Assembly (NCBI RefSeq): GCF_000716595.1
Contig: NZ_JNXC01000011.1
Span: 62,001-126,000, forward strand
Source of the DNA: Saccharothrix sp. NRRL B-16314
GTDB taxonomy: Bacteria; Actinomycetota; Actinomycetes; Mycobacteriales; Pseudonocardiaceae
DNA: 64,000 nt
Direction: 5' to 3'
Part shown: one piece after another, positions 16,021 to 24,899 of the stretch
Layout of the letters: every line of letters begins with the position of its first letter
How positions within the stretch are numbered: the first letter of the stretch is position 1
Notes under the pieces: model-generated
What the model saw: only the letters and a program-made list of their open reading frames with translations
The model's database searches: none
Told to the model about the DNA's origin: nothing
Program-made: the position numbers and the translations under genes

Positions 16021-17010
16021 GTGCGAGCCGACCGGCTGATGGCCATCCTCCTGCTGCTGCAACAGCGCGAGCAGCTGACGGCGGCGGAGGTCGCCCGGGA
16101 GCTGGAGGTGTCCGAGCGCACCGCCCGCCGCGACTTCGACGCCCTGTCCACGGCCGGGGTGCCGGTGTACTCCATCCAGGGCCGGGGCGGCGGCTGGCGG
16201 CTCGTGGGCGGCGCCCGCACCGACCTGTCCGGGTTGACCGCGGGTGAGGCCCGCGCCCTGTTCCTGGTCGCCGGCCCGGCCTCGACCGCGACGCCGGCCG
16301 TGAAAGCAGCGCTGCGCAAGCTCGTCCGCGCCCTGCCGGAGCCGTTCCGGTTGCAGGCCGAGGCCGCGGCGTCGTCGTTGGTCATGGACCCGCAGCGGTG
16401 GGGGTCGAGCCGGATCGAGCACCGGCCGCCGCCTCGCTTCCTCGACGACCTCCAGGACGCGGTGATCCGCCGAGTCCAGGTGCGGCTCGGCTACGTCGAC
16501 GGCAACGGCGCCGAAACCGAGCGCACCGTCCACCCGCTGGGCATCGTCGCCAAGGGTCCGTCGTGGTACCTCGTCTGCAACACCGAGGCAGGCAGGCGGA
16601 CTTTCCGGATCGACCGCGTGTCGTCCGCCGACCCGACCGGCGACCCCGTGCACCGACCCGACGACTTCGACCTCGCCGCGAGCTGGCGCGAGATCGCCGA
16701 CGAGGTCGACCGCAGGCGGACGCCCCTCGAGATCCAGGCGATCTGCGCACCCGACGGGTTGGCCCGGCTCCGGATGGTGCTCCGCGACCGGCTGGAGGTC
16801 GGAGGGTCCACGACCGACGGCCGCATCGAGGTCGTGATCCGCGGCTACAACGAGTACGCGCTCGCCGGCGAGCTCGCCGGGCTGGTCGAATGGCTCGAGG
16901 TGACCGGCCCTGCGGGTGTGCGGGACTACCTGGCCTCGATCGGCACCGCACTCGTCGAGCGGTACGGCCGCGGCCTGCCCGTCGCCGACCTCCTGCCGAA
17001 CAGGCCGTAG
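16021..17010 (+). CDS. HTH and WYL domain transcriptional regulator
   Basis: A 329-residue YafY-type regulator. A DeoR-like helix-turn-helix is at residues 3-58 (LTAAEVARELEVSERTARRD), and the WYL domain starts near 145 (HPLGIVAKGPSWYLVCN), followed by a WCX-like C-terminal part ending RYGRGLPVADLL. WYL domains sense nucleotides or small ligands. GTG 16021 is the first plausible start; the ribosome site is weak. The gene is divergent from the epoxide hydrolase, which is probably its target. Confidence 0.88.
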   Translation: MRADRLMAILLLLQQREQLTAAEVARELEVSERTARRDFDALSTAGVPVYSIQGRGGGWRLVGGARTDLSGLTAGEARALFLVAGPASTATPAVKAALRKLVRALPEPFRLQAEAAASSLVMDPQRWGSSRIEHRPPPRFLDDLQDAVIRRVQVRLGYVDGNGAETERTVHPLGIVAKGPSWYLVCNTEAGRRTFRIDRVSSADPTGDPVHRPDDFDLAASWREIADEVDRRRTPLEIQAICAPDGLARLRMVLRDRLEVGGSTTDGRIEVVIRGYNEYALAGELAGLVEWLEVTGPAGVRDYLASIGTALVERYGRGLPVADLLPNRP

Positions 17011-17026
17011 CCGCGCGTCGGCCGCT

Positions 17027-17779
17027 CTAGTCGCGCGTCAGCCACTTCGGCAGCCACGAGGCGTTCCCCGTCGGCATCACGTCCACCACGACGCAGGTGA
17101 TGTTGTCCGGCCCGCCACCCGCGTTCGCCGCCTCGATCAACGCGCGCACGGTCTCGTCACCGTCGGCCGTGGCCGTCAGCAGCCGGGCGACGTCCGCGTC
17201 GGCCACGACGTCCGACAGGCCGTCCGAGCAGATCAGGTACCGGTCGCCCACCTCGACGTCCTGGAAGAACAGGTCCGGGTCGTGCGCGCTGCCCGCCTGG
17301 AGCGCGCGCATGAGCATGGACCGGCCGGGGTGCTCGGCGGCCTGCTCGGCGGCCATCCGACCGTCGTCCACCAGCGCCTGGACCATGGTGTGGTCCCGGG
17401 TGACCTGGGTCAGCGCGCCCTCGCGGACGACGTAGCAGCGCGAGTCGCCGATGTGCCCGACCGCGAACCGCTCGCCGTCCCACCACAGCGCGGTGAGCGT
17501 GGTGCCCATGCCGCGCATGTCGAAGTTCTCCTCGGCCAGGTCGGTCAGCCGGATGGCGATCTCCCGCGCCGCGCCGGACAGCTCGCCGAGGGGGTCGTCG
17601 GCGTCCACGTCGAGGTCGGCCAGCACCGCCACCGCGATCGAACTCGCCACTTCGCCGTACGCGTGACCGCCCATGCCGTCCGCTACGGCGAACAGGCGCT
17701 CGTTGACGTACACGGAGTCTTCGTTCGCTTCACGGCGCAGGCCGGGGTCGGTGCCGACGGCGTACCGGAGCGCATACAT
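17027..17779 (-). CDS. PP2C-type serine/threonine phosphatase
   Basis: A 250-residue soluble PP2C phosphatase with every motif: TDPGLRREANED (10-21), VADGMGGHAYGEVAS (metal Asp34), GHIGDSRCY (109-116), LICSDGLSD (Asp186) and GGPDNIT (Asp225). It is of the PstP catalytic-domain size but has no membrane anchor and no kinase, FHA or penicillin-binding-protein neighbours, so it is an orphan phosphatase. It dephosphorylates Ser/Thr-phosphorylated proteins using Mn2+/Mg2+. The last residues (SWLPKWLTRD) are an unusual Trp-rich tail. Confidence 0.93.
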   Translation of the reverse strand: MYALRYAVGTDPGLRREANEDSVYVNERLFAVADGMGGHAYGEVASSIAVAVLADLDVDADDPLGELSGAAREIAIRLTDLAEENFDMRGMGTTLTALWWDGERFAVGHIGDSRCYVVREGALTQVTRDHTMVQALVDDGRMAAEQAAEHPGRSMLMRALQAGSAHDPDLFFQDVEVGDRYLICSDGLSDVVADADVARLLTATADGDETVRALIEAANAGGGPDNITCVVVDVMPTGNASWLPKWLTRD

Positions 17780-17834
17780 GCCGCACAGTGAATCACCCGC
17801 ACGGGTGCCCGTGAGCAGGGCATGTCCAATCCGG

Positions 17835-18875
17835 TCACCTGGGACGGCCGTAGAACTCGCTCAAGAGCAGCATCGCCGCCCCCGCCGCGACCACGTCGTC
17901 ACCGAGCGGCGTGATCGACACGTCCACCGGCAGCCACTCGTCCTTGGGCAGTCTGGCCCGCACGCCGTCGAGGTAGGCGGTGGGCTCGGCGAGCACCGCG
18001 CGACCGGCCAGGACCACGTGGTCGATGTCGAGCAGCTGCACCAGGTCGGCCACCGCCACGCCCACGATGGACGTGGCCTCGACCAGGTCGCCCTTGGCCG
18101 CGGCGAGGTTGTGCAGCGCCTCGATGCACCCGCTCCGGCCGCACACGCACGGCGGGCCGTCGAGCTGGATCGTGGTGTGGCCGTACTCGCCCGCGTTGGT
18201 CCGCACGCCCCGGTGCACGCGGCCGTCCAGCAGCATCCCGATGCCCAGGCCCGTGCCGACGAGCACGAGCACCGCGTCACGCAGCTCCTCGCCACGCCGC
18301 CACGCCTCGGCGACGACCGCCGTGTTGGTGTCCTTGTCGAGCACGACGGGCAGTCCGAGCCGCTTCTCGGCCATCGCCCGCAGCGGCACGTCGTGCCAAG
18401 CGCTCAGGCCGGTCGGGTAGTGCACGACCCCGGTGCGGTGGTCGAGCGGCCCGACGAACCCGATGCCGACGCCGAGCAGCCGTTCGCTGCGCAGGCCGTC
18501 CACCAGGCGGTTCAGCTCGGCCACGAACGTCGGCGGGTCGAAGTCGCACGGCAGCGGCGCGACCGCCCGGTCGAGCACGGTGCCCGCCAGGTCGGTGAGC
18601 ACGACCCGCAGCTCGTCCCGCTCGACCTGGGCGCCGAGGGCGAGCCTGCTGTCCGCGACGAGCTTCAGCAGGGTGCGCGGCTTGCCGACGCCGACGTTCC
18701 GGGTGCCCGACTCGACCAGCAGGCCGTCGTCGATGAGCCGGTTCACCACCTTGGACACCGCCTGGGGCGTGAGCCCGCTGCGGTCGGCGAGCTCGACCCG
18801 CGTCACCGCGCCGGACCGCGCCAAGCCCAGCACTACCGCGTCGTTGTATCCCCGCAGGAAGCGCAAGTTGGGCAC
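17835..18875 (-). CDS. ROK family transcriptional regulator
   Basis: A protein of about 346 residues: N-terminal winged helix (residues 10-60, VTRVELADRSGLTPQAVSKV) and a ROK sugar-kinase fold with the zinc motif CVCGRSGCIEA and the ATP-loop-like GIGFVGPL and LVGTGLGIG. ROK repressors of the NagC/XylR type sense sugars or their phosphates. GTG 18875 (VPNLRFLRGYND) fits family N-termini; sequence further upstream overlaps the operator-like region. Divergent from a Gfo/Idh/MocA oxidoreductase operon that it probably controls. Confidence 0.9.
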   Translation of the reverse strand: MPNLRFLRGYNDAVVLGLARSGAVTRVELADRSGLTPQAVSKVVNRLIDDGLLVESGTRNVGVGKPRTLLKLVADSRLALGAQVERDELRVVLTDLAGTVLDRAVAPLPCDFDPPTFVAELNRLVDGLRSERLLGVGIGFVGPLDHRTGVVHYPTGLSAWHDVPLRAMAEKRLGLPVVLDKDTNTAVVAEAWRRGEELRDAVLVLVGTGLGIGMLLDGRVHRGVRTNAGEYGHTTIQLDGPPCVCGRSGCIEALHNLAAAKGDLVEATSIVGVAVADLVQLLDIDHVVLAGRAVLAEPTAYLDGVRARLPKDEWLPVDVSITPLGDDVVAAGAAMLLLSEFYGRPR

Positions 18876-18897
18876 GCGCCCATCATCGCACCTAGCC

Positions 18898-18921
18898 TTT
18901 ACTAAACGACGTTGCTTTAAT
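18898..18921. promoter_or_regulatory. Candidate ROK operator
   Basis: The A/T-rich stretch TTTACTAAACGACGTTGC followed by TTTAAT lies in the 52-base gap between divergent start codons. TAAAC-GAC-GTTgcTTTA is an imperfect inverted repeat, similar in character to known ROK sites (TTTxxTAAA types). Binding by the adjacent ROK protein is inference. Confidence 0.5.
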
Positions 18922-18927
18922 CCCTCC

Positions 18928-19947
18928 ATGCTTCTCCGCACCGGACTGCTCGGCTACGGCATCGCCGGCCGCGTGTTCCACGCACCCCTGATCGCCGCGA
19001 CGCCGGGCCTGGAACTGACCGCCGTCGTCACCACCGACCCGGACCGGCGGGCGCAGGCGCAGGCCACGTACCCCGGGGTCGCCCTCCCGCACACCGCCGA
19101 GGAGCTGTTCGCCCTCGGCCTGGACCTGGTCGTGGTCGCCACGCCGAACCGCACGCACGTGCCGCTGGCGCTGTCGGCGATCGAGGCGGGCCTGCCGGTC
19201 GTGGTGGACAAGCCGTTCGCGCCCACGTCCGCCGACGCCCGCCGGGTGCTCCAGGCGGCGCGGTACCGGGGCGTGCCGGTGACGGTGTTCCAGAACCGGC
19301 GGTGGGACTCCGACTTCCGCACGATCCGGTCGCTGCTGGCCGACGGCGCGCTGGGCGACGTGACCCGGTTCGAATCCCGGTTCGAGCGCTGGGTGCCGGA
19401 CGTCTGGGACAACTGGCGCGAGCTGGGCGCGCCCGAGGAGGCCGGCGGGCTGCTGTACGACCTGGGCGCGCACCTGGTCGACCAGGCGATCGAGCTGTTC
19501 GGGCCGGTGGCGGCGGTGTACGCGGAACTGGACCGGCGGCGGCCCGGCGTCGAGGTGGACGACGACGTGTTCGTGGCGTTGACGCACCGGGACGGCGTGC
19601 GCTCGCACCTGTGGGCCAGTGCCGCCGCCGCGCAGTGCGGGCCGCGGTTCCGGGTGCTCGGGTCGACCGGCGCGTACGTTGCGGACGGCCTTGACCGCCA
19701 GGAGGACGCGCTCGCCGCCGGCAAGCCGTTTGACGATTTGTCGACTTCCGGTCGGTTGGGGCTGCTGGACGACGCGGAGGAGGTCGTCGGCCTGCCCGGC
19801 GCCTACTCCGAGTTCTACCGGCTGCTGGTCGCCGCGCTCCGCGACGGTGGCCCGCTGCCGGTCGACCCCGAGTCGGCGGTCTTGGCGCTGGAAGTCATCG
19901 AGGCGGCGTTCACCTCCGCCCGTACCGGACAGGTGGTGTCGCTGTGA
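18928..19947 (+). CDS. Gfo/Idh/MocA family oxidoreductase
   Basis: A 339-residue dehydrogenase: Rossmann motif GLLGYGIAGRVFHAPLI (residues 6-22), VVATPNRTH, the VVVDKPFAPT block with the conserved lysine that is usually EKP, and the C-terminal DLGAHLVDQA catalytic segment. Members reduce or oxidise sugars, inositols or bile pigments using NAD(P). No clear ribosome site precedes ATG 18928. It overlaps the UPF0303 gene by 4 bases (GTGA). Sugar-type control by the divergent ROK regulator fits a carbohydrate substrate. Confidence 0.9.
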   Translation: MLLRTGLLGYGIAGRVFHAPLIAATPGLELTAVVTTDPDRRAQAQATYPGVALPHTAEELFALGLDLVVVATPNRTHVPLALSAIEAGLPVVVDKPFAPTSADARRVLQAARYRGVPVTVFQNRRWDSDFRTIRSLLADGALGDVTRFESRFERWVPDVWDNWRELGAPEEAGGLLYDLGAHLVDQAIELFGPVAAVYAELDRRRPGVEVDDDVFVALTHRDGVRSHLWASAAAAQCGPRFRVLGSTGAYVADGLDRQEDALAAGKPFDDLSTSGRLGLLDDAEEVVGLPGAYSEFYRLLVAALRDGGPLPVDPESAVLALEVIEAAFTSARTGQVVSL

Positions 19948-20408
19948 GCTTGCTGGAGACGTTGGCCGAGCAGGAGTCCCGGCTGGTGTTCACGTCGTTC
20001 GACAACGACGTGGCGCTGGCGCTGGGCGCGTTCCTGCTGTCGGCCGCCCGCGACCGGTCGTTGCCGGTGACGATCTCGGTGCGGCGCGGGCAGCAACGCC
20101 TGTTCCACGCGGCGCTGCCCGGCACGTCCGCGGACAACGACGAGTGGATCGACCGGAAGAGCCGGGTGGTGGACCGCTACGCCCGCAGCTCGTACCGGGT
20201 CGGCGAGAGCTTCCGCGCGGAGGGCAAGGCGTTCGAAGTGGACTCCCTGCTGGACCCCCGCCACTACGCCGCGCACGGCGGCGTGTTCCCCGTGATCGTC
20301 GCCGGCGTGGGGATGGTGGGCACCGTCGGGGTGTCCGGCCTGCCCCAGGCCGACGACCACGCGTTCGTGGTGGAGCAACTGGAGGCGTTCCTCGCCACCA
20401 CGGCCTGA
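19944..20408 (+). CDS. UPF0303/HbpS-like family protein
   Basis: A 154-residue protein of the UPF0303 group (GlcG/HbpS fold): LVFTSFDNDVALALGAFLLS, RRGQQRLFHAALPGTSADN, then GGVFPVIVAGVGMVGTVGVS near 112-131 and a C-terminal amphipathic helix. HbpS-like proteins bind heme or small anions; UPF0303 itself is uncharacterised. GTG 19944 overlaps the oxidoreductase stop, so the two are translationally coupled and probably work on the same substrate. A long hairpin follows at 20488-20539. Confidence 0.85.
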   Translation: MSLLETLAEQESRLVFTSFDNDVALALGAFLLSAARDRSLPVTISVRRGQQRLFHAALPGTSADNDEWIDRKSRVVDRYARSSYRVGESFRAEGKAFEVDSLLDPRHYAAHGGVFPVIVAGVGMVGTVGVSGLPQADDHAFVVEQLEAFLATTA

Positions 20409-20487
20409 CCCCGGGCACGCCGGCTGCCGCCCAGCCGGCGCGTCCATCCCCACCCGACGGGCGTCCTGCCCCCGGACGGCCGTCGGA

Positions 20488-20539
20488 AAGGCGGTGAGGG
20501 GCTTCCCACGACCACCCCCGGGAAGCCCTTCGCCGCCTT
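20488..20539 (+). terminator. Very long hairpin terminator
   Basis: Bases 20488-20507 (AAGGCGG...GGGCTTCCC) pair fully with 20520-20539 (GGGAAGCCC...CCGCCTT), 20 pairs including two G-U wobbles, loop of 12. It ends the oxidoreductase/UPF0303 transcript. Confidence 0.8.
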
Positions 20540-20595
20540 GGAACCGCTGCCGGGCGTCGCGCCCGCGGAGCGGTGGAGGGGCGGAAACGCCGAAC

Positions 20596-20626
20596 GGGGA
20601 GGGCACCCGGTTCGAGTGCCCTCCCC
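20596..20626 (-). terminator. Hairpin terminator of the serine hydrolase gene
   Basis: GGGGAGGGCAC (20596-20606) and GTGCCCTCCCC (20616-20626) are perfect complements around a nine-base loop, just behind the minus-strand stop at 20641. Confidence 0.75.
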
Positions 20627-20640
20627 GCCGTTTCACCGCG

Positions 20641-21747
20641 TCAGCAGAACACCTCGTTCAGCAGCTCGTCGAGGCCCTCGGTCTGCCCCGGGTCGGGGGC
20701 GGAGGTCAGGGACGCCGTCAGGCGGGTCTTCGTGTCCGGCGAGCTGAGCATCAGGCTGGAGTAGCCGGGGATGCCGCCGCCGTGGCCCCACACCGTCACA
20801 CCGCACGGCAGTTCGGTGGCCTCGAAGCCCAGGCCGTACCCCTCGGTGCTCGGCTGCGCCGAGGTCAGCTCCGCCTGCTCGGCGGGACCGAGCAGGCGGC
20901 CGTCCAGCAGGGCGTCGACGAACCGGTCGAGGTCGTCCGTCGTGGAGATCATCTCGCCCGCCGCGTACGCGACCGACGGGTTGATCTCGGAGATGTCGAC
21001 GACCTGCCCGTCCACCCGCACGTACCCGTGCGCGTGCGGACCGGGGATGGCGGCGCGGGTGCCGGGAACGGACGTCCCGCGCAGCCCCAGCGGACGCAGG
21101 ACGCGCTGCGTCACCGCGACGTCGTACGGCCGTCCGGTGACCTTCTCGACCAGCATCCCGGCGACGACGTAGTTCGTGTTCGAGTAGTTCCAGCCGGTGC
21201 CGGGCGCGAAGTCCAGCGGCTTCGCGGTGGACAGCGCCACCAGCTCGGCGGGCGTCCACGTCTTGTAGCGGATGGCCTCGAACCCGGCCGGGTCCAGCGG
21301 CAGCGCGGCCGTGTAGTTGTACAGGCCGCTGGTGTGCTGGAGCAGGTGCCGCACGGTGATCTTGTCGCCGTCCGGCAGCAGCCCCGGCAGGTACCGCTGC
21401 ACCGGCGCGTCGAGGTCGACCTCCCCCTCGCCGACCAGCTGGAGCACGACCGTCGACACGAACGTCTTGGTGATGCTGCCGACCCGGAACCGGCCGTCCG
21501 TCGGCACCGGCCGCGGCGAGTCGACCTTCGCCGTGCCCGCGCGGGCGGTGAACTGCTGCCGGCCGTCCGTGACCCGGAGCTGCACCCCCTGCGCGCCGGT
21601 GCGGGCCATGTCGTCCAACGCCCGCTGCACGGCCTGCCGGTCGATCCGGTGGTCGGCGGCGACCCCCGGTTCCGCCACCGCCGTGCCCCCGATGCCCACG
21701 GCCGCCAGACCCACCACGGCGGCCAGGGCGATTCCCCTCGTGCCCAT
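20641..21747 (-). CDS. Secreted serine hydrolase (beta-lactamase/D-Ala-D-Ala carboxypeptidase fold)
   Basis: A 368-residue exported class C-type serine hydrolase. Signal peptide MGTRGIALAAVVGLAAVGIG-GTAVA (cleavage near residue 25), catalytic SITK (91-94), the YSN triad NYSN (Tyr188, Asn190) and a third motif HGGG in VTVWGHGGGIPG. It resembles the Streptomyces R61-type carboxypeptidases. ATG 21747 is selected by GGGAGGA 8 bases upstream; longer frames lack a signal peptide start. A GTCCTC/GAGGAC pair flanks the ribosome site and could form a small hairpin. Acts outside the cell on peptidoglycan peptides or esters. Confidence 0.9.
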   Translation of the reverse strand: MGTRGIALAAVVGLAAVGIGGTAVAEPGVAADHRIDRQAVQRALDDMARTGAQGVQLRVTDGRQQFTARAGTAKVDSPRPVPTDGRFRVGSITKTFVSTVVLQLVGEGEVDLDAPVQRYLPGLLPDGDKITVRHLLQHTSGLYNYTAALPLDPAGFEAIRYKTWTPAELVALSTAKPLDFAPGTGWNYSNTNYVVAGMLVEKVTGRPYDVAVTQRVLRPLGLRGTSVPGTRAAIPGPHAHGYVRVDGQVVDISEINPSVAYAAGEMISTTDDLDRFVDALLDGRLLGPAEQAELTSAQPSTEGYGLGFEATELPCGVTVWGHGGGIPGYSSLMLSSPDTKTRLTASLTSAPDPGQTEGLDELLNEVFC

Positions 21748-21874
21748 CAACGTTGTCCTCCCTGTTGACGTTGAGGACACCGAGTCTCGCCGTCCGGCGG
21801 GCTCGGCACGTCGGACCCTGGTCTGGGAGATGGCGCGACTTTAGGCTGATCCACCCCTAGTGGTCATCAAGACG

Positions 21875-21888
21875 CGGAACCGGTTCCG
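21875..21888. promoter_or_regulatory. Perfect palindrome, LacI-type operator candidate
   Basis: CGGAACCGGTTCCG is a perfect 14-base palindrome with the central CG typical of LacI-family operators. It lies 115 bases before the chitinase start and just upstream of the two DasR-type sites. Confidence 0.5.
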
Positions 21889-21921
21889 AGACCCCTGCCA
21901 CTACTCCATTCGAGTGACGAA

Positions 21922-21960
21922 AATGGTCTAGACCTTGACCGTGAAGTGGTCTGAACCACA
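21922..21960 (+). promoter_or_regulatory. Two DasR-responsive elements before the chitinase gene
   Basis: AATGGTCTAGACCTTG (21922-21937) and AGTGGTCTGAACCACA (21945-21960) both match the dre consensus ACTGGTCTAGACCAGT of the GntR repressor DasR, and their direct-repeat arrangement (23 bases apart) is the classic 12-bp repeat of actinomycete chitinase promoters. This predicts repression by DasR, relieved by glucosamine-6-phosphate. Confidence 0.8.
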
Positions 21961-22002
21961 TGGTGACGTCAACCCTGCACTCCTTTCCTGACGAGGAGCA
22001 AG

Positions 22003-23628
<1,626 letters not shown>

Positions 23629-23654
23629 CACTTCCGGCAGTACCGGCACGCGCA

Positions 23655-23690
23655 CGACGGCCCCTGCGGGCATCCCCGCAGGGGCCGTCG
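23655..23690 (+). terminator. Hairpin terminator of the chitinase gene
   Basis: CGACGGCCCCTGCGGG (23655-23670), loop CATC, CCCGCAGGGGCCGTCG (23675-23690): 16 perfect pairs, 26 bases after the stop codon. Confidence 0.85.
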
Positions 23691-23698
23691 CCCGTCCC

Positions 23699-23851
23699 GA
23701 ACGTTGAATTCACCCGTCCCGAACGTAGGACTCACCCGCCCTGAACGTAGGACTCACCCCAACCCCCGCGTGAGTCCTACGTTCGCGTCGCGTGAGTCCT
23801 ACGTTCGCGTCGCGTGAGTCCTACGTTCGGAACCCCCGAGTTCAACGCTCA
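23699..23851. repeat. Intergenic repeat array A (head-to-head, 7 units)
   Basis: Left half, minus orientation: GAACGTTGAATTCAC (23699-23713) then GAACGTAGGACTCAC at 23721-23735 and 23743-23757. Right half, plus orientation: GTGAGTCCTACGTTC at 23770-23784, 23792-23806 and 23814-23828, closed by GAGTTCAACGCTCA (23838-23851). The period is 22 bases within each half. It lies between convergent chitinase and dehydratase genes, and the dehydratase stop codon (23842-23844) is inside the last unit. Confidence 0.9.
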
Positions 23852-24837
23852 GGTGACGGGGTCCAGGCCGTCTCGGACACCGGGCTGCGGTCGCGCAGGG
23901 GCTCCCACCAGGCACGGTTGTCCGCGTACCAGCGGATCGTGTCGCGGACGCCGGTGGCGAAGTCCACCCGCGGCTCCCAGCCGAGCTCACGGCGGATCCT
24001 GGACGAGTCCAGCAGGTAACGGCGGTCGTGGCCCGGACGGTCCGGCACGGTGGCCTTGCGCGACGACGGCAGGCCCAGCTCGTCCAACACCAGGTCCGCG
24101 ATCTCCTCGACGCTCGCCTCCACCCCCGTCCCCACGTGGTACGTCTCCCCGACGCGCCCGCGCAGCAGCACGGCCTCGATCGCCCGGCAGTGGTCGAGCA
24201 CGTGGACCCACTCGCGGCGGTTGTCCTTCGACGCGTAGACCGGCAGGTCACCCCCGTCCAACGCCCGCGTGGTGAACAGCGGCAGCACCTTCTCCGGGAA
24301 CTGGTTCGGCCCGTAGTTGTTGGCGCAGTTCGTGATCGTCACCGGCAGCCCGAACGTCTCGTGGTACGCCCGCACCGCGTGGTCCGCCCCGGCCTTGCTC
24401 GCGTTGTACGGCGTCCGCGGCCGGTACGGCGACTCCTCCGTGAACGCCGACTCGGCGTCCAGCGCCAGGTCCCCGTACACCTCGCACGTCGAGATGTGGT
24501 GGAACCGCCGCACGCCCGCCCGCCGCGCCGCCTCCAGCAACGCCTGCGTGCCCATCACGTTGGTCCGGAAGAACCGGGTCGGGTCCAGCACGGCCAGGCT
24601 GTTGTGCGACTCGGCCGCGAAGTTCACCACCACGTCGATCCCGGTCAGGTCGAACGACGCGATGTCACCTTGCACGAACGTGATCCGGTCCCGCACGTCG
24701 GCGAGGTTCGTCTCCGTCCCGGCGTACGTCAGCGCGTCCAGCGCCACCACCCGGTCGGACGGGTGCTCCCGCACCCAGTGGCGGGTGAAGTGCGATCCGA
24801 TGAACCCGGCCGCGCCGGTCACGAGAACTGAAGTCAT
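23842..24837 (-). CDS. NDP-sugar 4,6-dehydratase-like protein with altered active site
   Basis: A 331-residue extended SDR closest to dTDP-glucose 4,6-dehydratase: GAAGFIGSH (8-16), FAAESHNSLA, YNASKAGAD (Tyr144, Lys148), NCANNYGPNQFPEKVLP and NRREWVHVLDHCRAI. The usual TDEVYG is ISTCEVYG, so the catalytic Asp is Cys118 next to Glu119. A Cys-Glu pair at this place is, as I recall, also found in TunA, a 5,6-dehydratase of tunicamycin biosynthesis, so the reaction may differ from RmlB. No other sugar gene is nearby. Its last codons, GAG CGT TGA, come from a repeat unit. No ribosome site is evident before ATG 24837. Confidence 0.85.
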   Translation of the reverse strand: MTSVLVTGAAGFIGSHFTRHWVREHPSDRVVALDALTYAGTETNLADVRDRITFVQGDIASFDLTGIDVVVNFAAESHNSLAVLDPTRFFRTNVMGTQALLEAARRAGVRRFHHISTCEVYGDLALDAESAFTEESPYRPRTPYNASKAGADHAVRAYHETFGLPVTITNCANNYGPNQFPEKVLPLFTTRALDGGDLPVYASKDNRREWVHVLDHCRAIEAVLLRGRVGETYHVGTGVEASVEEIADLVLDELGLPSSRKATVPDRPGHDRRYLLDSSRIRRELGWEPRVDFATGVRDTIRWYADNRAWWEPLRDRSPVSETAWTPSPER

Positions 24838-24854
24838 AACGCACGCTACTCACG

Positions 24855-24890
24855 ACGACGGCCCGCGTGCCGGAGCGCGCGGGCCGCCGT
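24855..24890 (-). terminator. Hairpin between the carboxypeptidase and dehydratase genes
   Basis: ACGACGGCCCGCG (24855-24867) pairs with CGCGGGCCGCCGT (24878-24890) with one mismatch and a ten-base loop, directly behind the M14 gene stop. Confidence 0.65.
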
Positions 24891-24899
24891 GTCAACCGA

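Noticed and set aside
23699..23851. CRISPR-like look of the repeat arrays
   Set aside because: Spacers are only seven bases, the units number two to five per array, orientation flips within an array, and there are no cas genes in the window.
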